From contig CP065014.1 of NCBI GenBank assembly GCA_016700335.1, forward strand, positions 967,001 through 1,031,000: DNA of 64,000 bases, given 5' to 3'. The notes under the pieces are model-generated. The model had not been told where the DNA came from and made no database searches. It saw only the letters and a list, made by a program, of their open reading frames with translations. This DNA is from Chlorobiota bacterium. Lineage in GTDB: Bacteria > Bacteroidota > Ignavibacteria > OLB7. Positions 1-9,054 of the stretch are shown here, piece after piece. Numbering within the stretch: the first letter of the stretch is position 1; every line of letters starts with the position of its first letter. A program made the translations under genes and the position numbers.

Positions 1-2
1 AT

Positions 3-449
3 AATGGTAAAATGTGCCATGGTGAAAATACTGAACAATTACTTCAATCTTTATCTAATGTTCCTTATAGTGCATTTTATAGAAAAATGAAATTAGATAC
101 TTTAGGTAATGCAACTGAGGAGTATATTTTGGATTTTGATAAAAAAAATATACCATATTCTGATGGTGTTTATGTTAAAAAATATAATTATAATGATTGT
201 GGATTTGTGGAAGGAGTAATGTTTTATAATATTGATTCTACTATTATGAAAAATTCATTAGGTGTAAATGGTGAAGAATATAAATATGATAATTTTGGAA
301 GATTAATTGAATTGAAATTTGTTAATCAAAATAAAATAAATATTGAAAGAACAACTGATTACGCTGCAATTATCAAGTATGTGTATAGGGATTTTGATGG
401 TGTTTTAATTTCAACTAAATATTTCAATATCAAAGGAAAGGAGTTATAA
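3..449 (+). CDS. Hypothetical protein, 5'-truncated by window edge
   Basis: The reading frame is already open at base 3 (Asn-Gly-Lys precede the first internal Met at 12), so the true start probably lies upstream and only the C-terminal ~149 residues are visible. The stop is TAA at 447-449. I recognise no family. The visible part is rich in Asn, Lys and Tyr. It has short beta-strand-like stretches such as EYKYDNFGRLIEL and KYVYRDFDGVL that loosely recall YD/WG-type repeats, which is too little to assign a function. No membrane segment is seen. A 69-bp spacer separates it from the DUF1844 gene, with no clear terminator between, so co-transcription is possible. Confidence 0.55.
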   Translation, partial: NGKMCHGENTEQLLQSLSNVPYSAFYRKMKLDTLGNATEEYILDFDKKNIPYSDGVYVKKYNYNDCGFVEGVMFYNIDSTIMKNSLGVNGEEYKYDNFGRLIELKFVNQNKINIERTTDYAAIIKYVYRDFDGVLISTKYFNIKGKEL

Positions 450-518
450 TTGAATAATAAAATCTAACAGTTTAAAATTTTCATAAACAATAAATAAAAT
501 TATTTTAAAAAAAATTCT

Positions 519-833
519 ATGGATTCACAGCACTTCTCCGCATTAATAATGATGTTATCATCTCAAGCAATGATGACAATGGGTAAATTAAAAAATCCAG
601 TTTCAGATACAATTGAAAAAGACTTACTTGCTTCTCAATTTATGATTGATATGTTGGAATCAGTTCAAAAAAGAACCAAAGGAAATCTTTCAGACGAAGA
701 ACAAAAGTATCTTGATGACACTTTAAGAGATTTAAGATTAAATTTTGTTGTTGAAAAGAACAAGGAATTATCACCAACTAATTTATCGATTGAAAATGAA
801 ACTACTGATGGAATACCAGATAATTTTGCTTAA
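519..833 (+). CDS. DUF1844 family protein
   Basis: A 104-residue protein matching the small DUF1844 family. The N-terminus has the family pattern of a Phe followed by hydrophobics and an Ala-Met-Met helix (FSALIMMLSSQAMMTMG). This is followed by D-L-L-A-x-x-x-x-I-D-M-L, KTKGN-like KRTKGNLSDEE, and a closing L-R-D-L-R-L-N-F-V helix. The biochemical role of the family is not established. The ATG at 519 is the natural start because it leads straight into the conserved helix. The stop lies 2 bp before the NAD kinase ATG, so the two genes are probably translated from one message. The C-terminal ~20 residues are low-complexity and acidic. Confidence 0.85.
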   Translation: MDSQHFSALIMMLSSQAMMTMGKLKNPVSDTIEKDLLASQFMIDMLESVQKRTKGNLSDEEQKYLDDTLRDLRLNFVVEKNKELSPTNLSIENETTDGIPDNFA

Positions 834-835
834 TT

Positions 836-1720
836 ATGAAAATTGCAATTTTTGGAAATCCAGGAAAAGAAACCATTATAGAAGCAGTTAATAATTTCAC
901 TAATTTACTTTTTAAAAGGAAAATTGATTTTGTAATTAGCGAAGATCTAAGGTTTGTACTTAGTTCATTAAATTTACATTCTGAACTTTTTGTAGATAAA
1001 TTATCTTTAGTTGATTCTAATGTAATATTTACTTTCGGTGGAGACGGAACTATGCTTTCTGCTGGTAGATTGTTTGCTGGATATGATATTCCTATTGTAG
1101 GAATTAATTTAGGTCGATTAGGTTTTCTAGCTGAATTTTCACTCGAAAGCTTAGATATTACTATAGATGAATTTCTAGCTGGGACTTACAAAACTGTAAA
1201 GCGTACATTGCTTTCAGCTCGATTCCCAGGCTTAAATGAAACTGAAAATTTGATTGCTTTAAATGATATAGTTATAGATAAAAGGGAAGAAGCTCTAATG
1301 CTTCAAATAGAAACTTATATTAATGGCGATTATATTGGTGTTTATAATTCAGATGGTCTGATTATTGCAACTCCTACTGGTTCTACTGCATACTCACTTG
1401 CGGTTGGTGGACCTGTAATTGAACCTTCTTCTAAAGTGTTTGTAATTGCTCCTATTGCCCCACATATGCTTACAGCAAGACCTTTGGTTGTTTCAGATAC
1501 TTCATTGCTTTCAATCAAAGTTGTAAATTCTAAATCTGTTGGAAGTATTTCTGTTTATGCTGATGGGCAAGAAAAAAGAACTATAAGATTTGGAGATGAG
1601 ATTCTAATAAATAAATACGAAAAAAGTGTTTATTTAGTAAAGAGTCCACAAGTTACTTATTGGGACGTTTTAAGAGCTAAGTTACTTTGGGGAAGAGAAC
1701 CAATTTTAAATCGAATTTAA
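836..1720 (+). CDS. nadK: NAD kinase
   Basis: A 294-residue ATP-NAD kinase that phosphorylates NAD to NADP in the cytoplasm, the only de novo source of NADP. The catalytic GGDG motif sits at about residues 68-71 (FGGDGTML). The NAD-binding segments LNDIVIDK and DGLIIATPTGSTAYS, followed by AVGGPVI, are all present in the usual order, then the HMLTARPLV segment. Length is typical for bacterial NadK. The ATG overlaps nothing and lies 2 bp after the DUF1844 stop, which suggests translational coupling. A stem-loop follows at 1737-1769. Confidence 0.97.
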   Translation: MKIAIFGNPGKETIIEAVNNFTNLLFKRKIDFVISEDLRFVLSSLNLHSELFVDKLSLVDSNVIFTFGGDGTMLSAGRLFAGYDIPIVGINLGRLGFLAEFSLESLDITIDEFLAGTYKTVKRTLLSARFPGLNETENLIALNDIVIDKREEALMLQIETYINGDYIGVYNSDGLIIATPTGSTAYSLAVGGPVIEPSSKVFVIAPIAPHMLTARPLVVSDTSLLSIKVVNSKSVGSISVYADGQEKRTIRFGDEILINKYEKSVYLVKSPQVTYWDVLRAKLLWGREPILNRI

Positions 1721-1736
1721 GGAAAATATTAATAAT

Positions 1737-1774
1737 AGGGCATTATAAATAAGTAATTTACAATGCCCTTTAAA
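1737..1774 (+). terminator. Probable terminator between convergent nadK and mscL
   Basis: The 8-bp inverted repeat AGGGCATT (1737-1744) / AATGCCCT (1762-1769) surrounds a 17-nt loop and is followed by a T-rich tract. It lies between two convergent genes and could serve both. The U-run is imperfect, so the call is moderate. Confidence 0.5.
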
Positions 1775-1791
1775 TTGATTTTTATGTTTAA

Positions 1792-2154
1792 CTATTTTTT
1801 AAGTAAATCACGAATTTCACTTAATAATTCTTCTTGAGTTGGACTACTTGGAGCAGATATTTCAGTAATTTTTTTCATCTTATTCATCTGTCTTACAATC
1901 ATAAAAATTACAAATGCAATAATCAAAAAATCAAAAATTGATTGAAGAAATAGACCATATTTTATAGTAGCTTCACCAACAATTATACTCAGTGAATCTA
2001 CTTTTTTACCACCCATAACAATGCCAACAATTGGCAATAAAATATTGTCAACTAAAGCTGTAATAATTTTACCAAATGCACCACCAATTAGAACTGCAAC
2101 TGCTAAATCCATAACATTGCCTTGGTTGATAAAAATCTTGAATTCTTTAAACAT
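1792..2154 (-). CDS. mscL: Large-conductance mechanosensitive channel
   Basis: A 120-residue MscL, the pentameric inner-membrane channel that opens under hypo-osmotic stress. The N-terminal amphipathic helix FKEFKIFINQGNVMDLAVAV leads into TM1 (IGGAFGKIITALVDNILLPIVG), the most conserved part of the family. A periplasmic loop follows (GGKKVDSLS...), then TM2 (FLIIAFVIFMIVRQMNK) and a cytoplasmic helix ending in EELLSEIRDLLKK. Length and topology match the family. It is convergent with nadK and appears monocistronic. Confidence 0.97.
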   Translation of the reverse strand: MFKEFKIFINQGNVMDLAVAVLIGGAFGKIITALVDNILLPIVGIVMGGKKVDSLSIIVGEATIKYGLFLQSIFDFLIIAFVIFMIVRQMNKMKKITEISAPSSPTQEELLSEIRDLLKK

Positions 2155-2267
2155 AATAATAAGAGATTTGAAAGTTAAATTTGAAAGTAAAAATATATAA
2201 TTTATTATGAGAGATAATGAAAGTTTTTATAAGTTTAATAAATTTTTAATTCATTCTATAATTTTTC

Positions 2268-3476
2268 ATGAAATATACAATCGATTCTCCAATACCACCT
2301 TTAAGAAAAGATTTATCAATATACAAAAGTAATTCAAACTTCTATACTATAATAGATGATAATGATTATTCTAATATAGAAATAAACTTCAATGAAAAGT
2401 ATATTGAATATCTTCAAATGTTAGATGGTAGGCTAACAATTATTGACATTTTATTGAGTTTAGATGATAATCAAAAAATATTTGATAAAGTCTATTTTTT
2501 AAATTTAATTAATAAATTAGAAAAATCATTATACTTATTTAGTTTAAACTTTCTTGATTACAAATATAAAATTGATAAAGATTATGAGAATTCTGATTTA
2601 CGAGAAATGAGATTCGCAGGTGTTTCTTATAATGCAGATCCTGTTGAATTAAAACAACAATTAGATGGATATTTAGGAAATAATTTATATAATTCAAATC
2701 AAAAACCTATTGGAGTAATTGCACCTCATATTGATTTTCGAGTTGGTGGAGATTCTTATGGTGCAGTTTATAATGCAATCAAACTAAGTGATGCTGAAAC
2801 TTTTATAATTTTAGGAACTGCTCATAAAATGAGTTATGATAAATTTATGTTCTGTAAAAAGGACTTTGAAACTCCTTTAGGTATTGTAAAAACAGATAAA
2901 GAATTTATTAATCAGTTTAAAAACAATTTATCATTTTCTATTACTGAAAATGAGTTATCGCATAAAACAGAACATTCAATAGAATTTGAGGTTGTAATGC
3001 TGAAACATATTTTTCAAGATAGAGAAATTAAAATTGTACCAATTCTTGCTGGATCTTTTTATGAATATGTGGAATCTGGAAATAAGGATATCAATTTGGA
3101 TTCAGAATTGAATGAGTTATATTTTACACTTACTAAAACTGCATTGCAATTGAAGAGAAAAGTTTGTTACATTGCAAGTTCAGATTTAAGTCACTTTGGT
3201 TTAAGATTCGGTGATTTAGATACAGCAAATTCTTTTTTGCAGAATGTTGAAAAAAATGATTCTTGTGTACTTAGTATAATTGAGAAATGTGATGCAAATA
3301 GTTTTATTGAATTTATGATTAATTGTAAAAATAAATATAGAGTTTGTGGAATTGCTCCAATTTACGCAATGTTGAAGTCACTTAATCCACAAAAAGCTAA
3401 TGTGTTAAGTTATAATTATTGGGATGATTACGAACATGGATCAGGAGTTACTTTTGCTGGAATTGTGTTTTATTGA
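2268..3476 (+). CDS. amrB: MEMO1-family protein (AmmeMemoRadiSam system protein B-like)
   Basis: A 402-residue protein whose C-terminal ~270 residues are a MEMO1/AmrB domain, related in fold to non-haem-iron dioxygenases. Visible signatures are IAPHIDFRVGGDSYGAVY, ILGTAHKM, HKTEHSIEFEVVMLKHIF (metal-ligand type His/Glu), VPILAGSF, SSDLSHFG and GIAPIYAML. The first ~130 residues are an extension that looks like a small winged-helix or PqqD-type segment (LDGRLTIIDILLSL). AmrB usually accompanies an AMMECR1 protein and a radical SAM enzyme. Neither is in this window, so its partner genes are elsewhere or missing. The reaction of the system is still unclear. Confidence 0.88.
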   Translation: MKYTIDSPIPPLRKDLSIYKSNSNFYTIIDDNDYSNIEINFNEKYIEYLQMLDGRLTIIDILLSLDDNQKIFDKVYFLNLINKLEKSLYLFSLNFLDYKYKIDKDYENSDLREMRFAGVSYNADPVELKQQLDGYLGNNLYNSNQKPIGVIAPHIDFRVGGDSYGAVYNAIKLSDAETFIILGTAHKMSYDKFMFCKKDFETPLGIVKTDKEFINQFKNNLSFSITENELSHKTEHSIEFEVVMLKHIFQDREIKIVPILAGSFYEYVESGNKDINLDSELNELYFTLTKTALQLKRKVCYIASSDLSHFGLRFGDLDTANSFLQNVEKNDSCVLSIIEKCDANSFIEFMINCKNKYRVCGIAPIYAMLKSLNPQKANVLSYNYWDDYEHGSGVTFAGIVFY

Positions 3477-3547
3477 AAAGTATTGTTTTATTAATTAATT
3501 ATTACATATTTATTTAAACAAATAATAAATTACTGTTAAAAATCTGC

Positions 3548-3555
3548 TATGTTTG
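3548..3555 (+). promoter_or_regulatory. Possible Bacteroidota-type -7 element
   Basis: TATGTTTG fits the TAnnTTTG -7 consensus and lies 38 nt before the isomerase ATG. I see no good TTTG at the -33 distance, so this is weak. Confidence 0.3.
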
Positions 3556-3593
3556 CTTTCTTTTCAATTATTAATTTATAAAATATTATTTAC

Positions 3594-4664
3594 ATGATAG
3601 AGTTTGAAGAGTTAAAAAAAATTGATGTTTCAGATATGTTTTCTGCAATTGCAGGATTTTCTTCATACGCAGAAGAAGGTATAGAAATAGGTGCCCATTT
3701 TCCTAAAATCAATATTAAGAATATTAATAAAATAGTAATTTTAGGAATGGGAGGTTCTGCCATAGGTGGAGATTTGCTAAGGAGTTATATTCATTCTTTT
3801 AGTTATAGGAATGGAATTGATATATCTATATGCAGAGGATATGTTCCTCAAAATATTAACAAAAATACTTTAGTTATTGCTAGCTCTTATAGTGGTGATA
3901 CAGAGGAGACAATATCAGCATTTAAAGTTGCTATTAAATCTGCAGGCTATGTTATTGTAATTTCAACCGGTGGTACTATATTAAAATTAGCTAAACGAGA
4001 TAAATTTCCAACTATAATTATTCCTTCTGGATTACAACCAAGAGCCGCTTTGGCTTTAAGTTTCTTCCCATTACTACAAGTACTTGCTATTAATCAAAAT
4101 TTGTTTGGTGATGAGATAAAAAATATTACTTTAAATGCTATTTCTGAAACTTTAGATCTGTTAAAAAAATTAACAAAAATATTCTCTTCGGGTTCAAATA
4201 GAAATAATAAAGCATATACTTTAGCTCAAAAAATTAATGGAAAAATACCAGTTATTTATTCTTCTTCAGATAGATTAGATGCTGTTAATTTAAGGTTTAG
4301 AGGTCAAATTCAAGAGAATGCAAAATCATTAGCATTTGGGAATTTATTGCCTGAAATGAATCATAATGAAATTAATAGTTGGCAAAACCCTGTTGAATTG
4401 CAGAATAAATTTGTAGCAATTTTTCTTCATGACAAAGATGATCATGAAAGAGTTTCAAAAAGAATGGTAATTACTAAAAATATTATATCAAAAAGTACTA
4501 GAAGTTCTATAGATATTGTTTCTCAAGGGAATTCTTTAATTGCTAGAATGTTCTCTTTAATTTTGTTAGCAGATTGGACAAGTTACTATTTAGCATTATT
4601 TATTGGAGTTGACCCAACTCCAGTTCCAATAATACAAAATTTGAAAAAAAAATTAGTTGATTAA
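3594..4664 (+). CDS. Bifunctional phosphoglucose/phosphomannose isomerase
   Basis: A 356-residue enzyme of the PGI/PMI family with two SIS domains. It interconverts glucose-6-P or mannose-6-P with fructose-6-P, feeding glycolysis and sugar-nucleotide synthesis. The first SIS domain shows GMGGSAIGGDLL (about residues 51-62) and the phosphate-binding SSYSGDTEETISA (about 93-105). The linker PSGLQPRAALALSFFPLL is typical of this family. The second SIS domain carries the active-site PEMNHNEINSW (Glu/His, about residue 250). The C-terminus DPTPVPIIQNLKKKL is also characteristic. The next gene is an SDR epimerase, consistent with carbohydrate metabolism. Confidence 0.93.
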   Translation: MIEFEELKKIDVSDMFSAIAGFSSYAEEGIEIGAHFPKINIKNINKIVILGMGGSAIGGDLLRSYIHSFSYRNGIDISICRGYVPQNINKNTLVIASSYSGDTEETISAFKVAIKSAGYVIVISTGGTILKLAKRDKFPTIIIPSGLQPRAALALSFFPLLQVLAINQNLFGDEIKNITLNAISETLDLLKKLTKIFSSGSNRNNKAYTLAQKINGKIPVIYSSSDRLDAVNLRFRGQIQENAKSLAFGNLLPEMNHNEINSWQNPVELQNKFVAIFLHDKDDHERVSKRMVITKNIISKSTRSSIDIVSQGNSLIARMFSLILLADWTSYYLALFIGVDPTPVPIIQNLKKKLVD

Positions 4665-4717
4665 AGTTAATTTTATAAAATTTATTTAAATCAACTACAA
4701 ATTATAGAGTATTTAAA

Positions 4718-5728
4718 ATGAAATTTTTAGTTTTAGGTGGTACTTTGTTCTTAGGTCGGGTTTTTGTTGAAGAAGCCTTACTCCAAGGTCATGAAATTAC
4801 AATACTTCATAGGGGTATCACTAACAAAGGGCTGTTTGATAATCGAGTTAATGAAATTTTTTGTGATAGGAACTTGAACCTAAAAAATGCAATTATTCAA
4901 AATTATGATGTAGTATTAGATACTTCAGCTTATTTACCAAATACTGTTCTAAATTCTGTTAATTTTTTGAAATCAAAAGTTGACAAATATATTTTTGTAT
5001 CATCTGTTTCTGTTTATAAAGACTTTGCCATTGAAGAAATAGATGAATCTTATGGAGTTGGAAAAATTGAACTTGATAATTCTGTTCAACTGACTAACGA
5101 AAGTTACGGACCATTAAAAGCACTTTGTGAAAATGTAGTATTAGATAATTTTCATGATAATTCACTTATTATCAGACCAGGTCTAATTGTTGGTAGATAC
5201 GATCCAACTGATAGATTTAGTTATTGGGTTAACAGAATTGCTAACATCAAAAGTAATGATATGAATAGAGTATTAATTCCAGAAGTAAATAATTTCAATG
5301 TTCAATTTATTTCTGCAACTGACCTATCTAAATGGATAATAAAATCATCAGAAAATAATTTAATAGGTACTTATAATGCAACAGGTCCAAAGCCAAATTT
5401 AACATTTTTAAATTTGCTAAGTATCTGTGCTAAAATTGGTGGTACTAATCCTGAATATTTTTTAGCGAGCAATAAATTTTTAAATGAAAAAAATGTTCAA
5501 CCTTGGATAGATTTACCACTTTATATTGGCGATGATGAATTGTATAAAGGATTTTCAAAAATAAATATAAATAAAGCAATTTCAAATGGATTAGAGTTTA
5601 GTTCAACAGAAGATATAATAACTGATACATTAAATTATATAAATGGATTAGAGGGAAATTATAAATTTAAAACAGGTTTAGAATTGTCTCGAGAAAATGA
5701 TTTAATTGAACTTTTAACTAAAAGTTAA
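4718..5728 (+). CDS. NAD-dependent epimerase/dehydratase (extended SDR)
   Basis: A 336-residue extended short-chain dehydrogenase/reductase. The N-terminal Rossmann nucleotide-binding motif is GGTLFLGRVFVEEAL (about residues 7-21), followed by HEITILHRG. DVVLDTSAYLP and YIFVSSVSVY mark the central sheet and catalytic Ser. The YxxxK catalytic pair appears as YGPLK in ESYGPLKALCE. The NIIRPG-type segment is SLIIRPGLIVGRYDPTDRF. The GGTxFLG form resembles SDRs related to chloroplast CSP41 and isoflavone-reductase-like epimerases. The substrate cannot be read from sequence. It follows the isomerase by 53 bp and precedes a sugar-dehydrogenase-like fusion, so a sugar substrate is plausible. Confidence 0.85.
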   Translation: MKFLVLGGTLFLGRVFVEEALLQGHEITILHRGITNKGLFDNRVNEIFCDRNLNLKNAIIQNYDVVLDTSAYLPNTVLNSVNFLKSKVDKYIFVSSVSVYKDFAIEEIDESYGVGKIELDNSVQLTNESYGPLKALCENVVLDNFHDNSLIIRPGLIVGRYDPTDRFSYWVNRIANIKSNDMNRVLIPEVNNFNVQFISATDLSKWIIKSSENNLIGTYNATGPKPNLTFLNLLSICAKIGGTNPEYFLASNKFLNEKNVQPWIDLPLYIGDDELYKGFSKININKAISNGLEFSSTEDIITDTLNYINGLEGNYKFKTGLELSRENDLIELLTKS

Positions 5729-5819
5729 TAAACTTTATTCATTTATTATGATAAATAAGTTTAAACAGATTGTTAGTAGTTTTTAATTCTGACCAAATAA
5801 ATATTTTAAAATAATTAAT

Positions 5820-7961
5820 TTGTTACAATCAATACAATATCAAAAAACTGGTGAGTTATCTGTTAAAGAATTACCTGCTCCAAAAGTTAGAAGAGGTTCA
5901 ATCTTAGTAAGAACAGAAGCTTCATTAATTTCGGCTGGAACAGAAAGAACTTCTATTTCAACAGCCCAATCATCTATGTTGGAGAAGGCTAGGACAAGGC
6001 CAGATCTAGTTAAGCAGGTTTTCGATATGGCTAAAAGAGAAGGTTTATGGTCAACTTTAGAAAAAGTTAGATCTAAACTAGATAGTTATAAAACTCAAGG
6101 TTACTCTGCTTCAGGTGTAGTTGTTGAATCTGGTTGTGATGAATTTGCAGTTGGAGATAGGGTTGCTTGTGCTGGATCTGGAGGTAATCATGCTGAAATT
6201 AATATTGTACCAAAGAACTTAGCAATTAAAATCCCTGATGAGGTTTCGTTTGAAGATGCTTCATTTACAACTCTAGGTTCTATTGCTTTGCAAGGAGTAA
6301 GACAGGCAAAGATAAATTTGGGGGAAAATGTAGCTGTAGTTGGATTAGGATTAATTGGTCAAATTACAGTTCAACTTTTAAAAGCAGCTGGATGTAGAGT
6401 TATAGGATTTGATATAAATAAAAAACAATTCGATTTAGCAAAAGAATTTGGAGCAGATTTTGTTGCTTTAAGTGATGAAAATTCAGTTGCTTTAGCTGAA
6501 AGTTTTTCACGTGGGGTTGGCCTGGATGCTGTAATTATTACAACAAGTACTAGCTCAAATGCGCCAATGGAATTTGCTTTAAATGCAACTAGAAAAAAAG
6601 GTAGAATTGTTGTAGTTGGTGTTACTGGAATGAATATTCCTAGATCACCTTTTTATGAAAAAGAACTTGAAATAACCATTTCTTGTTCATATGGTCCTGG
6701 AAGATATGATTCTACATATGAGGAAGATGGTAATGATTATCCAGTTGCTTACGTTAGGTGGACTGAAAAAAGAAACATGGAAGCAATTATTGATTTAATC
6801 GCTCAAAAAAAATTAAATGTTCAAAGAATAATTACTCATAGAATCCCAATTACTGAAGCTGAAAAAGCTTATGATTTAATTACTGGAAAAATAGATGAAG
6901 CATATTTAGGAATAATTTTACAATATCCAAATAGAGGTGAACTTGCAACTGCAAGATCAGTTTGGATTGGTTCACATGGCAAGCCTATACATAGTGGTTT
7001 TGTGGGTATTGGTTTTATTGGAGCTGGTAGTTTTGCTCAAAGTTATTTATTACCAACTGTTAAAAAAAGTGGTGCAAGATTAGTAGCAGTCAATACATCA
7101 ACCCCAGTGAATGCACGTAGTGTTGCTGAAAAATATGGATTTGAAATTGCAGTTACAGATGCAAGTGAAGTGCTTAATAATTCAAACATCTCAGGTGTGT
7201 TTATTGCAACAAGACATGATTCACATGGAAGATATGTAAAGAATGCATTAGAATTAGGTAAGCAAGTTTTTGTAGAAAAACCATTGTGTATTTCATACCA
7301 AGAATTAGAAGAAATTCGAGTTATTGCTGAATTGAAAAATGATAGAGTAATGGTTGGATTTAATAGAAGATTTTCTGATCCTTTGATTGATATGAAGAAT
7401 CATTTTTCAAATTGTATTGAACCATTTACAATGACATATAGAGTTAATGCAGGTTTTTTAAAACTAGAATTTTGGACACAACATGAATTGCAGGGTGGAA
7501 GAATTATTGGTGAAGGTTGTCATTTTATAGATTGTATGCAGTATATATGCGGTGCCAGACCTATAAGCGTTTATGCAAATTGTATTAGTTCAAGTAATAG
7601 TCAAGTAAAAAATAATGACACTGTTTCTATGATTATAAAATTTTCTGATGGATCTATTGGAAATTTAATTTATTTAGCAAATGGTGATCCAAGTGTCTCT
7701 AAGGAATATTTCGAGGTTTTTGGTAGTGGTAGAACAGCAATAATGGATAATTTTAAATCATTAAAATTATATAAAGATAGAAAAATTAAAGAGAAAAAAT
7801 ATAACGGTGACAAAGGACATGCTAACGAAGTTTATAAAACTTTGTATGCTATGCGTAATGGTTCACCTATGCCTATAGAATTTGATTCTTTATATAATAC
7901 AACCCTAATTACAATTGCTGCAATGGAGTCTCTTGCAACTGGTGCGGTGATAACATTATAG
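5820..7961 (+). CDS. Bi-domain oxidoreductase: zinc-type alcohol dehydrogenase fused to Gfo/Idh/MocA
   Basis: A 713-residue fusion. Residues 1-~385 form an MDR/alcohol-dehydrogenase half with a GroES-like start (ISAGTERT), a Rossmann motif GLGLIGQITVQLLKAAG and the strand VIGFDINKKQ. Residues ~390-713 are a Gfo/Idh/MocA dehydrogenase: Rossmann motif GFIGAGSFAQSYLLP, then FVEKPLC (the family's EKP motif), FNRRFSDP and the His-bearing EGCHFIDCMQYI. The start codon is TTG (5820-5822), since no in-frame ATG precedes the conserved N-terminus. This architecture is known from bacterial polysaccharide or cell-surface gene clusters, where it probably handles a nucleotide sugar. The substrate is unknown here. 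Confidence 0.9.
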   Translation: MLQSIQYQKTGELSVKELPAPKVRRGSILVRTEASLISAGTERTSISTAQSSMLEKARTRPDLVKQVFDMAKREGLWSTLEKVRSKLDSYKTQGYSASGVVVESGCDEFAVGDRVACAGSGGNHAEINIVPKNLAIKIPDEVSFEDASFTTLGSIALQGVRQAKINLGENVAVVGLGLIGQITVQLLKAAGCRVIGFDINKKQFDLAKEFGADFVALSDENSVALAESFSRGVGLDAVIITTSTSSNAPMEFALNATRKKGRIVVVGVTGMNIPRSPFYEKELEITISCSYGPGRYDSTYEEDGNDYPVAYVRWTEKRNMEAIIDLIAQKKLNVQRIITHRIPITEAEKAYDLITGKIDEAYLGIILQYPNRGELATARSVWIGSHGKPIHSGFVGIGFIGAGSFAQSYLLPTVKKSGARLVAVNTSTPVNARSVAEKYGFEIAVTDASEVLNNSNISGVFIATRHDSHGRYVKNALELGKQVFVEKPLCISYQELEEIRVIAELKNDRVMVGFNRRFSDPLIDMKNHFSNCIEPFTMTYRVNAGFLKLEFWTQHELQGGRIIGEGCHFIDCMQYICGARPISVYANCISSSNSQVKNNDTVSMIIKFSDGSIGNLIYLANGDPSVSKEYFEVFGSGRTAIMDNFKSLKLYKDRKIKEKKYNGDKGHANEVYKTLYAMRNGSPMPIEFDSLYNTTLITIAAMESLATGAVITL

Positions 7962-8134
7962 TCTTGCTGCTAGATTTATTCTTGTTTCAATAAATGAATA
8001 ATTTATGTTTTAAGTCTAACATTGAATTATCAAGTTATATGTTTATTTTAAATTAATTTATAATCTTTCAAATTTCTTTGTTAATTTTACTTCAATTACT
8101 TCTGTAAAATCTTTCAAATAATAACTCTTTTTAT

Positions 8135-8659
8135 ATGAAACTATTAGTTTTACTATCTATTTTATTTATCGGTTTTAGTAATCTAACTTTTAATAAAGTT
8201 ATTGCTCAAACTGATGACATGAACATTGATGTTGTATGCGATACTATGAATTCTGCTCCACTCGTTTTTGAATTTACAAAAGATTATGATCAAACTTTTA
8301 AAGCAGTTAAATCTGCATTAGAAGGTTTAGGCTATATAGTTAATTATTCTAGTAAAACTCGCAACCTTATTGAAACTGATTATAAAGTGTTTGCAAATCG
8401 AGATAACTTCCATGAAGAAATGAATAAATACGGTCAAACTCCCTATATCCGTTCCCCAGGGTGGAAATTTGGAAGAGGCAAAATTGTTGTAGCTTTTAAA
8501 GTTGTTGGTAATAAAATGATTACTAGAGTACTTTCAATTTTAAGTGGTTACGAAGATAGAATTACAAATATTTGGCATTATTGGAGGTCAAATGGATTGT
8601 TAGATGATGAAGCTTCTTCGGCTATTGTTGAAAGTGTAGAAGCTATTAAAGAACCTTAA
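8135..8659 (+). CDS. Exported protein of unknown function
   Basis: A 174-residue protein with a clear N-terminal signal peptide (about residues 1-25, MKLLVLLSILFIGFSNLTF..., cleavage likely near VIAQ). The mature part has an alternating helix/strand look (FKAVKSALEGLGYIVNYSS, GRGKIVVAFKVVGNKMIT, then SGYEDRITNIWHYWRSNG). This recalls helix-grip lipoproteins such as the BamC type, but I cannot assign a family. No lipobox Cys is present, so it is probably periplasmic or secreted. It stands alone between the oxidoreductase and a 395-bp non-coding stretch. Confidence 0.75.
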   Translation: MKLLVLLSILFIGFSNLTFNKVIAQTDDMNIDVVCDTMNSAPLVFEFTKDYDQTFKAVKSALEGLGYIVNYSSKTRNLIETDYKVFANRDNFHEEMNKYGQTPYIRSPGWKFGRGKIVVAFKVVGNKMITRVLSILSGYEDRITNIWHYWRSNGLLDDEASSAIVESVEAIKEP

Positions 8660-9054
8660 ATATTTTATTTAAATTCAATAATTTTTATTACTAATTTTAA
8701 TATATAAATAATTCTTAATCCCAATTTATTTTTATTATTATATATTACCAAATCTAAAACAGTTAACCTTAAAAATATGTTGTATAATTATTTTTTATTT
8801 TTAAAGTAAATTGTAATCAAGTGTAATGTAAAATACAACTACAAACTCTCGAATAAAAATATGATATAGTTATATATTTTGACCTGTAACCAATTTAAAG
8901 TTCATGTAACAATTGGATTGTGTTATAAAAAATTTCGACTAGTAAGTATTTTTATTTGCCCTATTACACCCAATTTCCCATCCTCCACTTAACCAATTTG
9001 ACGATAGTAGTTTAAATCAAAATGGATTTTTACCCTTAAAAGAAAACATTTAAA
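8660..9054 (+). other. Non-coding, AT-rich upstream region of the RAYT remnant
   Basis: 395 bp with no credible reading frame on either strand. The last ~150 bp (from about 8900) are visibly less AT-rich, with C-rich stretches unlike the surrounding spacers. This is compatible with transferred DNA arriving with the transposase-like gene. No terminal inverted repeat was found. Confidence 0.5.
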
